DNA from: Phialocephala subalpina | Lineage: Eukaryota; Ascomycota; Leotiomycetes; Helotiales; Mollisiaceae | Assembly (NCBI GenBank): GCA_900073065.1 | Contig: FJOG01000075.1 | Span: 10,280 to 74,279, forward strand | Reading direction: 5' to 3' | DNA length: 64,000 nt | Part shown: positions 21,536 through 32,968 of the stretch, in pieces | Numbering within the stretch: position 1 is the stretch's first letter | Layout of the letters: each line of letters starts with the position of its first letter | Program-made: the position numbers and the translations under genes | The notes under the pieces: generated by a model | What the model was told of the DNA's origin: nothing | Databases searched by the model: none | Seen by the model: the letters and a program-made list of their open reading frames with translations, nothing else

Positions 21536-24530
21536 ATGCACTCAAGCTCGGACGCCTACTTTTACAAAGCCAGAAATCTCACCCCCTTTGACTTTGAAGA
21601 GTATATCAACATTCCTATCAATATGTCTTCTCGGCTCGAGGACTATCAACACTTGAAGGATTTGGAGGCTCAGCCCACGGCTGCCCAATTCTCTCAGGAG
21701 ATATCGGATAGCCTGATTGTTCAATACAACTGGGGGGATCTTTTGAGCGCAGCCCCTCTTGCGTTGAGCTTTGTTGGCACATGTCAATTGGTAGCTTCGG
21801 CTCCTGCTGCCTCAGGAATTAAATTAAAACGCCCAAGCAGGGGTTTCATACATCTCAGGTGAGTCTCACCGGGTGGTTTCAGAGTTTGATGCTAAGGTAG
21901 TAAGGTATACTTCTTTGCAAGCTAACTTGATGTTCCTGGCCGATACCGGACGATCAGCATTTCTTGAAGCTGAGGGTCGTATGGAAGTACTGAAAGAAAA
22001 TTCGAGATACTTATTTTCAGAGACTGGACCTGTAAGCCTCTGAGCCTACACGTCTAGTTCTACAAGCCTGGTAACTGACGCAAGTGGCTAACATCCAAGC
22101 TCAACAAAATTATTGATGCTCTCAGCGACGAAGAAAGTGCCAAGAGAACCTTACCTAGATATCTAAATACTCTCACGAGAAGGGTAAAAGAATGTGAGGA
22201 TAGTCTCGAAAAAATGGAAGCCAAATTTGAGAACTGGCTTGAAGTTGCCCAGGAGCTCAGTCAAGTCGCCACTGATTCCGAACGTAAGCATACAACTACC
22301 ATGATTTTCGGAAAGAAGCTAATTCGTCAGATGATACCAGCAGTAAGAAAGTTGAGAGTGATGAAAGAATTCTCGCACAAGAAGCTCGGAAAGAATTTGC
22401 AGAAGAAGAGAAGAAGAGACGAGAAGAAGCCGTCGAGGAGGCAAAAAGACGAATGACGATGGCCGAGGATGCCTTCAAATCAGCCTCCAAAAACATACCG
22501 TCTGGTGAGTATGTTTTACATTAGCCAAATTCAAAATGTTCATCTCCTTGGGTTATAGAATCTGACTGACTGAACTTTGCATCTCAGGTTGGGATGCTAT
22601 TGGTATGAATATTGTTGATGGTCTTGGTCAGAGTGTTTTGGCTATTGGAAGTGCCTTAGTAGCAGCTTTTTCGCCATATAAGTATGTTGCTCTTGGACAT
22701 TCCGTGTTGGGTATGGTTAAAAGCACAATTCCTCAAAGAGAAGGGTTTGCAATTGAGCAGGAAGAAGTTGGTGACTTCAATTCAGGCTCTGCTTCACAGG
22801 CAATGGGCGAGGACCCAGGCCTTGGTCAAGTGGAAATCCTCATAACATTTCTATCGACACTATTGATTCTGACGAGAGGCAAGACTGGAGACTGCCATGA
22901 CTGGGATCAATTTCATAGTAAGAGACCGAATGGCAATCATAGACTAATTTATGTCCGCACTGGTCTGGAGATTTCTGAAGGCCAATTGAAAAGAAACGCG
23001 GCTTCAGGGACATTTTCTGCCGACATACGAATGATTACCGAGGAAGCTTTGAAGGTTAATTTATCACAGTCCATCTCTCTCAGGGCTAACTTTTCCCACA
23101 GGTCGTTGACGAGTTGTCGGAAGCGATGAAGGATCAACGAGAGATATCTGCGGCCCCAGTACTTGCTGCAGCGGGCAACTGGTCCGAGACACTTTCTAGG
23201 TTGCAAGACCGAGCATTGGCGCTCAAAGCCAGGAAAGACAGGTTGCCAGGATTGGCAATGGGGGTTGTTAGTTGTGTAACCCTAGTGATCCATTCTTTGC
23301 TAATTATTTCAGAAACCTCCCAACATGAAGAGGTCTAAATTAAAGTCCACACCAGGTGGATCAGTTGGTATGCTTGACTTTAAATCCCGGTTGACACGCT
23401 TCACCTTACTAACATGCCAAATAGTACAATCGCACCTCGCATCTGCAACGGCCATGTATGAGTCAAGTACAAAAAACTTGCAGGTCCAGAGACAGATATT
23501 GGACGCCAGCACCGAAAAACTGATGGATAACCTCGCCAAAATATCCGAAATTCAACACAGCATCAGCAGGCTGAACACAGAGAATATGGCTTTCGTAAGG
23601 AGCTCAATCAATTTGACAAGTTATCTCTAATTGCTTTACTAATATTTCTTTGCCCAAAATAGGGAGAAATTGTTCGCATTCTTCGAGAATCGATAAAGAA
23701 CCTCTCGGGATTAAAAGCCCAGATCACATCGCTCCTCCGATTCTTCAGAGGAATCTCTGCCATGGTTGAATTTGCAGCCAAAGGCCCTTGCCAAGACTTC
23801 CTCGAGACTTTGGAGTCTGGACTCGAGAGGGATAGGTTGGGCGTTGTTGCAGGCATCACCTTCCGGGATTTTCAAAAGCAGGTAAGCCATAAATAATGGT
23901 ATCATCCGAGGCCCATACTAAAATGGAATAGCTGTTGATGACCACAACATCTACGATCCGAGGCTATTTCAGCATTGTGTTCGACGTTTCCCAATTGTAT
24001 GTTGAGATTTCCAGGAAGTACATCATGCCTGGTGTCAACCTGATAGACGAACTCGGCTTAACGCAGGCCTCTGACAATCCCGAAAGCCGCGAGATCATTT
24101 CACGAAATGAGAGGCTAGTAGAGTATAAAGACGGTGCAGTAACGGAAATTAGAAAGCTTGCAGAGAATGTGAGCGTACCTTCTAGGACTTTTTTTTATTT
24201 GCTATACGCGTTTTCCACGATAATTCGAAGCTAGCGCTGATTATATTATTCCCACATAGAAAAAACGATCACTATTGGCAAGAATTGACCAACGCATCCA
24301 GATCAGACAGACAGCTTCCCAACTTGCTCCTAGCCCTCAGAGAAAAGAAACCGAGGAGCCTCTGGAAAATGATGCCGCAGCGGTACGAAATGCCATTCAG
24401 GATCAACCATCCTATATTGACGAAAAGGAAAAGCTTCTTGTAAGTGTAACCGATCACTACAAACCCACAAGTAGATTTGCTAACCTTGCTTCCAACTTTC
24501 CAGATTGGCGGGTTTGATGAGGAGCTTTAG
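21536..24530 (+). CDS. Large helical protein with Gly-rich hydrophobic segment, 12 exons
   Basis: Twelve exons can be joined with consensus introns: 21536-21858, 21905-22031, 22085-22283, 22331-22504, 22588-23054, 23102-23263, 23313-23367, 23425-23594, 23663-23881, 23932-24168, 24260-24439 and 24504-24530. They give exactly 780 codons and no internal stop. The N-terminal part has YFYKARNLTPFDFEEYINIP and an extended coiled coil with Lys/Glu-rich ARKEFAEEEKKRREEAVEEAK just before residue 275. Next comes a Gly-rich amphipathic segment, GWDAIGMNIVDGLGQSVLAI, running into GSALVAAF. The second half (about 430-779) is again helical, with FFRGISAMVEFAAKG and a YVEISRKYIMPGVNLIDEL region. No enzyme motif is visible. 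Helix bundle plus a single Gly-rich hydrophobic hairpin resembles alpha-helical pore-forming proteins in outline only. It is divergent from the CVNH protein, which also has its hydrophobic segment near residue 300. The function is unknown. Confidence 0.85.
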
Positions 24531-25017
24531 GCTGATGCATCAGGAACATGCTCTGCGTGGGTTAATAACACTAAAGTTCCCCCCTTTCGAGATCGCTCTC
24601 GTGACTTCTCGTGCGCGCATAAAGCCGCTGAGTGCTTTACCCAATACAAACTCGGGCAAAACGATGTGACCATCATCCAGCCTAGCTTTATCAATCTAAA
24701 ATAGGATACGAAGATCGCGGCATAAAGTGACAGGATTATAGGGCATATTAGCGAAATAGTCCTTGTAAGTGCAGGGCATCGACCTTAAAAGGTGTGGCAC
24801 CCCTTGTCGAAGCTTTACAGTGCGTTACAGGGTGTTTATCCTATAAACTCAAGGCAGTTTTTAGCTTTCATAGGGCTCAACCCATTCATCTTGCAGTTAG
24901 TGTATGATACATCATGTCTCAGAGTAGAGTCCATAAGCACACTCAAAATACAGACAGTCTGACAAGTTGTACCTCCTTTCCATTTCGAGGGAGTGAGGTC
25001 GGGACAGAAGTGGTGTC
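24531..25017. other. Intergenic, no feature seen
   Basis: Between the convergent ends of the helical-protein gene and the HET gene I see no open frame with an ATG worth reporting and no repeat shared with other parts of the window. Confidence 0.5.
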
Positions 25018-26895
25018 CTAGACAAGTGTAATCGGAACCCATTTGAGTACTTCTTCATCAATCAATCTCCATCCATTATCCATGTATCCATGAACATATG
25101 CAGTTCCCAGGACTTCCCACCGTTCTTCGTCTACCTTGGAGTTGTCATTCGGTACCCTTCGGATCGCCAATGGTACTTTCCCACCATCAACGAGAATGAC
25201 ACTATCGCCTTCTTCAGCAGCTCCCCCTGTCATCCTTAAACACCCATCGCAGGGTACCAATGAATACAGATCATTCTCCAATTCAGCAAAGCGCCAGTTT
25301 CCGAGTTTTTGGCTGAGACTTTGAATCCCTTGTAAGTCACAGCGAGAACGGTATTCTTCTTTTTGTCGTTCATCCGCTAGCTGATTCTCGTTGTCGACAA
25401 CATTCGGCAATTTTACGTTGAGCGCGAGATTTCGGCGCCAACATTTGAATATCTCGTTATATTTTGTGATGTCGTTGTTTGAAAGTCTCCGAGCGGGGTA
25501 CAAATCGCAGTCTGCCATGAGCGTCCGCCAGTAAGCTTCGAAGGCATCTCCTCCTGTTGGGTATTCGATGTCTGACGCCGAGGACGTGCTAAGGAGTGGC
25601 GGTAAGGTGTACTGGGCCACAGCTGGGTTAATGCCGCCCATGATAGTGCCTAGCCCTAGAGCTCTGAAGTTTGGCTTTTTCAATGTCTTAATCTTTCCCA
25701 AGAACACTCCGTATACACGTAACTTCCCTGAGGAGGTCACATTCACAGACTTAATGAATTTGGCTGGTCCGGCAGCGAAGATGTCTCGCTGAGCAAACAA
25801 AGGCGTTTTTGAAGCTGTCGACGAGAAATTTGGTAGCCACGATGGAAGGTCCGCCGTGCCTGCGTCAGGGCCCAATGGCCACAAACTCTGTGTGATCATG
25901 TCCATGTTTTGTTCTTTCTGAATTTGCTGCCAGGCTATGTGCGTGTATACCTCGCCGACAGGCTTACGGTAATCTGGTACGATTCCATGACCGTCTGTTG
26001 CTAGACCTAGGAGGCAATAAATCTTATCTCTGGGATCTGTGCTGTATGTCTGTCGAAACCTTGACAGAACATCCACAAGCGTTGAATTGATGAGATGGAT
26101 CCCCTTCACACTACCTCTTTGGTGCTCAATTACTTGGACCCCTATGATGATTTCCCATAACCAGCTATCAGGACTGCCATGAGCCATGGGTGCGTGGAAG
26201 CGGTCCGGGATACCGGAATGGTCAAGGATACCGCTAAGGACGTCCCAGGGCATTGAATGATGTCCGATAAGAATCAGTGCATCGGGGCAGCAAGAGATCT
26301 CCTGCATCACCCAGACACGTTCCCAGATCTTTGGCGTTTTTAGAATATGGTATACTGACAGTTCCTCCTGATAACCAATTTTATCCCGCGATACCTTCTT
26401 TCCAAAGGAGTCCGTATCACCCCTCCGATGCATTCGAAGTCTCTGCATTTGTATCAAAGTCCCTATTCCTTTCTCGCTTCGCTCATCTGATTCTCCCAGC
26501 CAAATGAGATCCCTGGTGCACAAAGTGTAGACATCCTTCATCAACTGAACCTGTTGTCCACGTTCCTCAAGATTGCTTTGATCAATACAAATGGCATCAG
26601 CCCAGACGTATCTAGCTTCCGTCTCGTGTCGGATGTAGCGAAGCGCGAGGACAAGGTTCGCAGTGACCATCAACGTCTCTCCTTCAACTTCCAGGTAAGC
26701 CTGGTTGCTTAGATCTCCCCATACATATGAAATAGCTTCGTAATCGGGATGAACAGGAACTGAAACTTCGACAAGGCTGCATCGTATTGGCGCTTCAAAA
26801 TCAGGAGAACCCTCCAAGATGGCGATGCGAAATCCTTGATGCGCAGCGTCCACTGGCCGATAGGTGTATGTGCTCGATGGCGAGGTTAGAGGCAT
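25018..26895 (-). CDS. HET-domain protein (heterokaryon incompatibility type)
   Basis: This is an intronless frame of 625 residues from ATG 26895 (MPLTSPSSTYTYRPVD); an upstream in-frame start at 26943 would add 16 residues and is not ATG-supported by context. HET motifs are in order: YEAISYVWGD (about 52-61), YVWADAICIDQSNLEERGQQV (about 96 onward, containing the WxDxxCIDQ core) and DLIWLGES. These domains mediate cell death after fusion of incompatible fungal cells. The C-terminal half carries a region with DNENQLADERQKEEYRSRCD and a final beta-rich part (ELENDLYSLVPCDGCLRMTG, VHGYMDNGW), as in many single-domain HET proteins. The frame is intact and no RIP-type stop is seen. It lies convergent to the helical-protein gene, about 490 bp away. 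Confidence 0.93.
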   Translation of the reverse strand: MPLTSPSSTYTYRPVDAAHQGFRIAILEGSPDFEAPIRCSLVEVSVPVHPDYEAISYVWGDLSNQAYLEVEGETLMVTANLVLALRYIRHETEARYVWADAICIDQSNLEERGQQVQLMKDVYTLCTRDLIWLGESDERSEKGIGTLIQMQRLRMHRRGDTDSFGKKVSRDKIGYQEELSVYHILKTPKIWERVWVMQEISCCPDALILIGHHSMPWDVLSGILDHSGIPDRFHAPMAHGSPDSWLWEIIIGVQVIEHQRGSVKGIHLINSTLVDVLSRFRQTYSTDPRDKIYCLLGLATDGHGIVPDYRKPVGEVYTHIAWQQIQKEQNMDMITQSLWPLGPDAGTADLPSWLPNFSSTASKTPLFAQRDIFAAGPAKFIKSVNVTSSGKLRVYGVFLGKIKTLKKPNFRALGLGTIMGGINPAVAQYTLPPLLSTSSASDIEYPTGGDAFEAYWRTLMADCDLYPARRLSNNDITKYNEIFKCWRRNLALNVKLPNVVDNENQLADERQKEEYRSRCDLQGIQSLSQKLGNWRFAELENDLYSLVPCDGCLRMTGGAAEEGDSVILVDGGKVPLAIRRVPNDNSKVDEERWEVLGTAYVHGYMDNGWRLIDEEVLKWVPITLV

Positions 26896-27804
26896 AGTGA
26901 GTCTACCACAATCACAAAGGAGATTTGCAGAACGGTATTGCACAGGACATGGAAGCAGGCACGAAGAATACAGTGTGAAGTTTCAAACGATAGGAGGATC
27001 GCTCTATGCATGTATCTGGCGTCTAGTGGAACCCTTAAGCGGCGCCTCTTACATTTACCCCTCGCCAATCAGGCCGGAGCATTCCGAGAGTATCAATGCG
27101 AACTCAAATGAAAAGATCCAAGGAGAACATACTGCAAGTCTTTCAATCGTGTTCTTGACAGCCATAACGTGGGTCTGAAGCTCTAACGATGAAGTGATGA
27201 ACAATGTTAGGGGCTATCTGATCACGTGAATTACCCCACACTGAAAAGGGGCAACATTCTCGGTTTCTACCCACTTGCGTCACCTTTCGGTGACTGGGAC
27301 ATTTGGTTGGTCGAAACAGAACCGTATGTGAGCTTCCGAGACTAGCTGCGTCTCCAGCATTTCCCCAGGAGATGTGGGGAGATCTTCCACACAAGCGGCA
27401 CAATTTACCTCGGGACGAACTCAAAAATGCTAACTACCGACCAAGTCCAGCTCTTCCATCGCCATCAATGCTAGCACTCGTGGTCAGCGATCTCCTCACT
27501 AACCCGCCCACTAAACCATAAGGGATTTAATGCTATATGTCCAACCCAAATTAACAGCATTTCCGTCCAATCTTCGACCGTTCCTGTCTATCACTTCCTC
27601 AGTCTTCCTGTTACTGGCTGCTTGTTCCCCGGAATCCGAGATAACCATGTTGAATTTCACATGGTGGGCCATCGTGGAAAGAAACCTCGGGATAGAAAGC
27701 ATTCATGTAGTTCATGTTCCCTCTCGTCATTTTCCTTTTCGAGCTTTCTCTGTTTTGCCATTATTAGGAAATAACGTTTCGACTCCAATTGAAAATATAT
27801 CAAA
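26896..27804. other. Intergenic region between divergent HET and acetate-transporter genes
   Basis: The region contains the promoters of both flanking genes. Short frames on both strands (for example minus 27424-27143 and plus 27530-27838) have no motif. TTTTCCTTTTCGAGCTTTCTC at 27730-27752 is a CT-rich stretch typical of a fungal transcription start, about 60 bp before the transporter ATG. Confidence 0.45.
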
Positions 27805-29047
27805 ATGTCCGTTCCAGTTGATAGCGAGCAGGGAATAGGTCCCGAAGACCCACCGAGAAATGGTTACTATGCTTCTGGTGCCAATGTCGACAGTGAGCAA
27901 GGAATGGGCCCAGAAGACCCGATGAGGAACGATTATGCTTATGGCTCTTCTGGAGCTCAGATGCAGCGCACTGAGAGTTTCGCCATGGATCCGGCGACAT
28001 TCGAAAAGTTGTTTCTGAATCCTCAGACCAATGTCCACGGTGATCTGCGGAAGATGTTTGCAGTTCCTACGCCGCTGTGAGTAAATTTCTATCCCCTTCT
28101 TGGGGATTCGAGCTGACTAGAGAAGTGCTCTTGTAGGATTTGGCATTGCCCTCACACCGCTCGCGTGTTGTCTTATGGGTTGGAGAGGCTCGAATAATCA
28201 GAAAATGGGAGTCGCAGATATGTAAGCAGATAAAAGCCTCCTTTTGGACAGATGCTAATTCGTATCAGTGGAGCGTACTTCTGGCTTGGTGGTCTTGCCG
28301 TGATGTTAGCTGCTTTTGGAGAATGGCTCCTCGGTAACACTTTTGCTTTCACAGTCTTCTCTGGTTATGGTATGTCTGTCCCAGCTTAAAAACATGCATC
28401 AACTTACGCTGAAATAGGTGCATGGTACCTCAGCTATGCTGCAACTCTACAACCTTTCTACAACGCACAAGGAGCATATGCTTACGTACCTCAACCGACT
28501 TTGGAAGCGAGTGCAGCGCAGGGCCAATTGACGCCGGGATACACATCGAGCTTTGGTTTCATCCTGGTGTTCATGACAGTCTTCTCATTTATCGTCATGG
28601 TCTGCTCCATCCGTGTAAACGTGCCATTTTTCCTCCTGCTTCTGGCCGTCACTCTCGCCTTCGCTTTGCTTTCGGCAGCGCTCTTCCTGGAACACCAAGC
28701 CATCATTCTTATCACCAAGGCTGGTGGTTTGGAAGGGATGGGAAACGATGCAGCCGCAGTAGCAACGCTAGCGAGGGGAGAGGCTCGGCTCAAGCTCACC
28801 TTGAGACTTGTCGTTGTGAGTATCTGCCAACTGATGTGTCGACCTCGCTAATGCAGACCAGGGAGCTGGAGCTTCGTTCTTTGTCGCCTCCATGCTGAAT
28901 TGGTTCTTGTTGTTGGCCATCATGCTTGCGGTCGTCGACTTCCCGCTGGGATTGCCAGTCCTAGACTTGAGTCAAATCATGAAGAGCAGAAGTCAAATAA
29001 GAAAGGAAAACAAGGCGAGAGAAGCGACATCGTTGAAGATGCGGTAG
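27805..29047 (+). CDS. Acetate transporter, GPR1/FUN34/YaaH (AceTr) family
   Basis: This is a plasma-membrane acetate/proton symporter of the Ady2/AcpA type. Five exons, 27805-28076, 28123-28221, 28269-28369, 28418-28815 and 28862-29047, give 351 residues. The N-terminal tail has two copies of a DSEQG(I/M)GPEDP phrase. The family signature NPQTNVHGDLRKMFAVPTPL precedes the first membrane segment. Six membrane segments follow, including LVGFGIALTPLACCLMGW, YFWLGGLAVMLAAFGEWLLG, GAWYLSYAATLQPFYN, a long FGFILVFMTVFSFIVMVCSI and the last SMLNWFLLLAIMLAVVDFPL. The first intron must end at 28122, not at the later TAG at 28134-28136, to keep the frame. The C-tail is basic. The gene is intact, unlike its downstream neighbours. 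Confidence 0.92.
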
Positions 29048-29291
29048 AAGAGATACAGTGACGGATGACGGAAGCAACGAGAGACAAGAAACAGCGTGGA
29101 AGGAGGTCATTAGATTGAAGATAGCCGATGAGAGTCCCGTCCATGGAACTTGAGACGGCTAACGGCTAAAGCATGTGCGTGGAGGTAACAATGATACCTA
29201 TTGCAAGTCAACTACTCATCACCCGAAGTTGACTTTTCAACTTCCTCGGGGACACTTGCCCAGTTTCCTTCCATCCCACTTTACTTGAGTC

Positions 29292-30375
29292 ATGAGTACA
29301 AAAGTAGTCTTTCTCTTCTTGCGTTCATCTTTCCTTCCTGCATATTCAAGATTCTCAACATCTGCCTCGTTGGAAGCGGTAGAGTCGGCACCATCGCCTC
29401 TCTCGTACTCGAGAAGTCGAATCGTGCGAAGGTCACCTCTGTGCTCCGCTCGAACTTCGACATCGTCTAAAACAAGGGATTTGAAATCGACTCAATCGAT
29501 CATGGAAAGCTCTGTGGATGGAGACCTACAACAAGTGACTGCTCCCAGCCTCAATCCCATTTCGAACAACTACTCACCATTTCAGCCGTGCCCAGCATCG
29601 AGGATGCCGCAAACCAAGGAACATTCGACTACGTCGCAGTTACCATGAAAGCTCTCCCAGACATCTGCTCCGTCCCCTCCATCATCCACCCTCTCGTAAC
29701 TGCCAGTCAAACAAGCATAGTCTTGATCCAGAACGGTCTCGACGTTGAGCTTCCCGTCATCAAAGCTTTCCCCACCAACGCGGTCATGTCAGGGGTAAGC
29801 ATGATCGGCTCTCGAGTGTCAGGAAACAGCATCTACCACGAAGACCCAGACGATGTAATTATTGGACCCCATCTGCACTCGTGTCTTTCACATTAGGTCC
29901 AGATTGAGAATGCGAAGTTATTTGTAGAGATATATTCTGCTGGTGGGGCAGCGAAATGTACTTTCACGGACAACATCTCTTTCTTTCGATGGAGGAAGTT
30001 GATGTATAATGGGAGTTTCAACACCCTCTGCATTTTGACCCGTCTCGATGTTGGGAGTCTCCAGAGAGGCGGGGGTTTGGAGACACTTCTCAAGCCTGCT
30101 ATGAGGGAGATGGAGAAATTGATCAATGCGGCGGGACATGAATTGGATGAGGGGTTATGGAGGATTTGCTTGAGGGGAATCCACCGACTACACCGTTCAA
30201 GCCGAGTATGTTGGTGGATGCGGAGAAGGAGAATCGGCTTGAGTTAGAGATCATTCTGGGGGCGCCGTTAAGATATACAAGGGAGTTGAAGGTTGAGGTT
30301 CCGGTTTTGCAGATGATTTATGATTTGTTGAAAGTTGTGCAATGGGGAATTCTAGAGGCCAGGAAGCGGAAATGA
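29292..30375 (+). pseudogene. Ketopantoate reductase (ApbA/PanE) family, broken
   Basis: The start is a 12-nt exon, MSTK (29292-29303), then a 47-bp intron, then ILNICLVGSGRVGTIASLV with the GxGxxG nucleotide-binding loop. Later come DYVAVTMKALPD, IVLIQNGLDVE, the catalytic-Lys region KLMYNGSFNTLC and the C-terminal MLVDAEKENRLELEIILGAPLR. All are family hallmarks of NADPH-dependent 2-oxo acid reductases. Lesions: TAA at 29468-29470 (FDIV*NKGFE), TAG at 29894-29896 (LSH*VQIEN) and a frameshift near 30150-30160, after which the frame moves to MEDLLEGNPPTTPFK. Both stops would be Gln codons before C-to-T. Its end overlaps the end of the permease pseudogene on the other strand. It was a real gene of about 340 residues, now dead or at least badly damaged. 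Confidence 0.85.
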
Positions 30376-32283
30376 ACAATATGATGGCTACTCTCTGCAG
30401 AATGAAGGCTTCTTCAGCCCCCACCGAGATCTTACTCACTGGTAGAGATGTAACTCCACACTCTCCTCCCGTCGGAAGCGAGTAGTAATGATCCAAAAAC
30501 GTCTCATCCTCGGCCGTAAGCGGTCTGTGCCCACTGACCAAATCAATCTCACTCGCCTTCCGAATCTTCGTCTTGAGAATAACCTTGTATCCCAGCCAAG
30601 CAGCAAGCGTTAACGGCACGCCGAGATACGTCTCGAAGAAATCGTGCGCATTGAAATTCGTGCCGCCGACTGGGAAGAGAGATTCTGCGAATAGTCCGAC
30701 TAGGACCAGAAAAGCAGCTATTCCGAGAAACATGGGACCAATTGGCCAGAACATTGCTTTGTAGGCGTAACGACCTTCGATGATGGTGCTATTTTGGGCG
30801 CGGATGGCGGCGTGGAAACGAATACTGCAAACTGCGATGACGATCCAGACGAGCATGAAGATTGTGGAGGAGATGGAGGAGAACCTGCAATTAATCAGCG
30901 ACGAAGATGAACTGAGAGGACATTCCTACCAAGTGAAGATGATCCCGCCAGTGTTGCTGCAGTTCAGGTATGTGAACAAGATGGTCCACAACGCGGTGAC
31001 GAACAACGCTCAAGTTGGACGTCCCTTACTATCAATATATACAAGTTACTTAGGTAGCTGACCCTTCAGTGCCATGTGTCTCATAACTCTCGACGCAATG
31101 TACATCGGTTCGAGCCCACCACTTCCGATACTAATCAATATGGCCGCGTTCAGAATATCCGGGATGACCTTGATGCCTGTATCTATCATTGAGGGCAATG
31201 ACGAGAGGTGACGAATGGATGCTGCCACTGCCGCTGGACAGTCTCTCATCATTCTCCAGGACTAGAAGGGTGATGAGGATAAAAATGAGCATGAAGACGA
31301 GGAAGACGAGGATGCCGACGCTCTTAAATGCTCGAGGCATACTGTAGCGAGGATTCTTTGCTTCACCCCCATGATTCCAACAAAGACTTGATCCTCGACT
31401 CCCCAGATGGCGTAGATGGCGCACAGAGACGTGCCCTAGAGAGTCAGATTTTCTCGCTGCAGATCTGCAGAACTCACCTTAACATTATGTAGAAAGACGG
31501 GAAGCTCTCGCCAATACTCTCCGTCGTGCTTTTTTCCTGTCGGCCCAGCCCCTGCGACCATCGCAATGCTCGTGACAATGAAAAGGAGGAGAACGAGGGC
31601 CTTCAAGATCGACGTGACGTACTAAACTTCCGCGAAGACTCTGTCCGGCATGGCGTGAATGATGAATGTAATGATAAGACATATGGTCACTTCGAGGAGT
31701 TAGCATGGGAGAAATCAGAACCGCCGAAGCACTTACTCCATGCTGCGACAGGAACGGCAGAAGTCCAGTACTGAACAATGACATTGAATGCAGCACCTTC
31801 AGCAGCCAGTACGGTCGTCCATGCAAGCCATTCTCCAAACCCGACACCGAACGCCAATGCAGGATCCACGAAGCGGTCGGCATAGTCAACGATGTTGCCA
31901 CTGACAGGGAAAGCCACAGTCATCTCTGTCAAGGCTTGAAGAACAGCAATGACCTAGGAAGCAGTCAGCATCAAATTCATGCAGCAGAGGTGAGTCGAGC
32001 TTACCATGGTCATGACCAGCGTGTACCCCACAATCATATTCGCAGGTCCGCCATTTCTCAGAGCTATCCCTGTAGAGATGAAGATGCCACTACCAATGTT
32101 ACTTCCGAGCGTGACTATCTGGATATGTCGAGACAAGAAGGTTCGACGATATTTCCCAAGATTATCTTCGCCGTTTCTGTTGTCGCTCTCGGAGATATCG
32201 ACAACTTCGCCAGACTTGGTGTCCGAAGACACTCCCGTCACTGGATCAAGTGCAGTAATTTTCGAATCATAGGTTTCGGACAT
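30251..32283 (-). pseudogene. Amino-acid/GABA-type permease (APC superfamily), broken
   Basis: ATG 32283 (MSETYDSKI) is followed by the family start RTFLSRHIQIVTLGSNIGSGI, then membrane exons with LTEMTVAFPVSG, WTTVLAAEGAAFNVIVQYWT, ILKALVLLLFIVTSIAMVAG, IWGVEDQVFVGIMG, ILNAAILISIGSGG and the C-terminal MLVWIVIAVCSIRFHAAIRAQ, typical of fungal YAT-type permeases. Introns of normal form are visible. Lesions: TAG 31622-31624 (FAEV*YVTS), a 1-bp loss in a G run at about 31373 (IMGGEAK), a 4-bp duplication (GATAGATA) at about 31185, TAA 31046-31048 (LPK*LVYI) and TGA 31010-31012 (RPT*ALFV, where Trp is expected). Stops fit C-to-T on either strand. The frame runs past the normal end and overlaps the reductase pseudogene. 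Confidence 0.85.
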
Positions 32284-32968
32284 GACTGCTGTAACCTTGT
32301 CTTCTCGCACCAAGCACCAACGGACGCGCCAGCAACATCTTGGCTTTATAGCCCAATTTCAGGGACGAAGCTTGCCCTGTATCGCCAACTGCTCTCTCCT
32401 GAGATGGGGTCGCAAGTATCCCACTCACGAATTCCGTGGCAGGTCAACCCGGCGATCATGCATTTTAAAACCATGCAGTGCGGACTGGAGCACTTCATGT
32501 CCGTTAGATAAGGGGCTGCGGGGCCCTTGAAGGAGACATTCATGAGGTGGGATGCTCCTCCGTTCTTGAAGCTCAAGCATTGATAGGTCAGTCTGAGCTT
32601 CAATGTAGCACAGTAAACCGATGGCGATACCACCAACAGTATGAGAACGAACAGGTGAGAGACAGATTCGGTCAAGTCAAATATTCAGTACAGGATGAAT
32701 AGATGAAGCATATAATAGCCTCAATAAGAATCCAGACTGGACGAGATAGTCTTGTGTGATCCGCGAAGGTAAATGATATAATGACTATTAATTTAGATAA
32801 ATAAATAAAAATTCCAGTCCAGCACTTGCTTGCGAGAAAAAATTCGACCTGAAGGTGACAATTCCGATCTATAAAGAGTATTGTGCACACTCACATTCGA
32901 GAACCAAACCAGCAGCGGCAAATGGGCTGCATTTACCCCATGCTATAATGCGCCTTACGGCAAGCGTA
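32284..32968. other. Intergenic upstream of the dead permease
   Basis: The minus strand has an open frame at 32675-32346 that looks like a secreted peptide (hydrophobic start, several Cys) but it has no ATG and lies where the permease promoter should be, so I do not call it a gene. AT-rich sequence with TAAATAAATAAATAAA is at about 32796-32811. Confidence 0.4.

Noticed and set aside
21536..24530. SMC/kinesin-type ATPase reading of the large helical protein
   Set aside because: Coiled-coil content would give such matches, but no Walker A, Walker B or signature motif is present.
32346..32675. Possible small secreted Cys-containing protein on the minus strand
   Set aside because: The frame begins with a non-ATG codon, has no ATG before the hydrophobic part, and occupies the permease promoter region.
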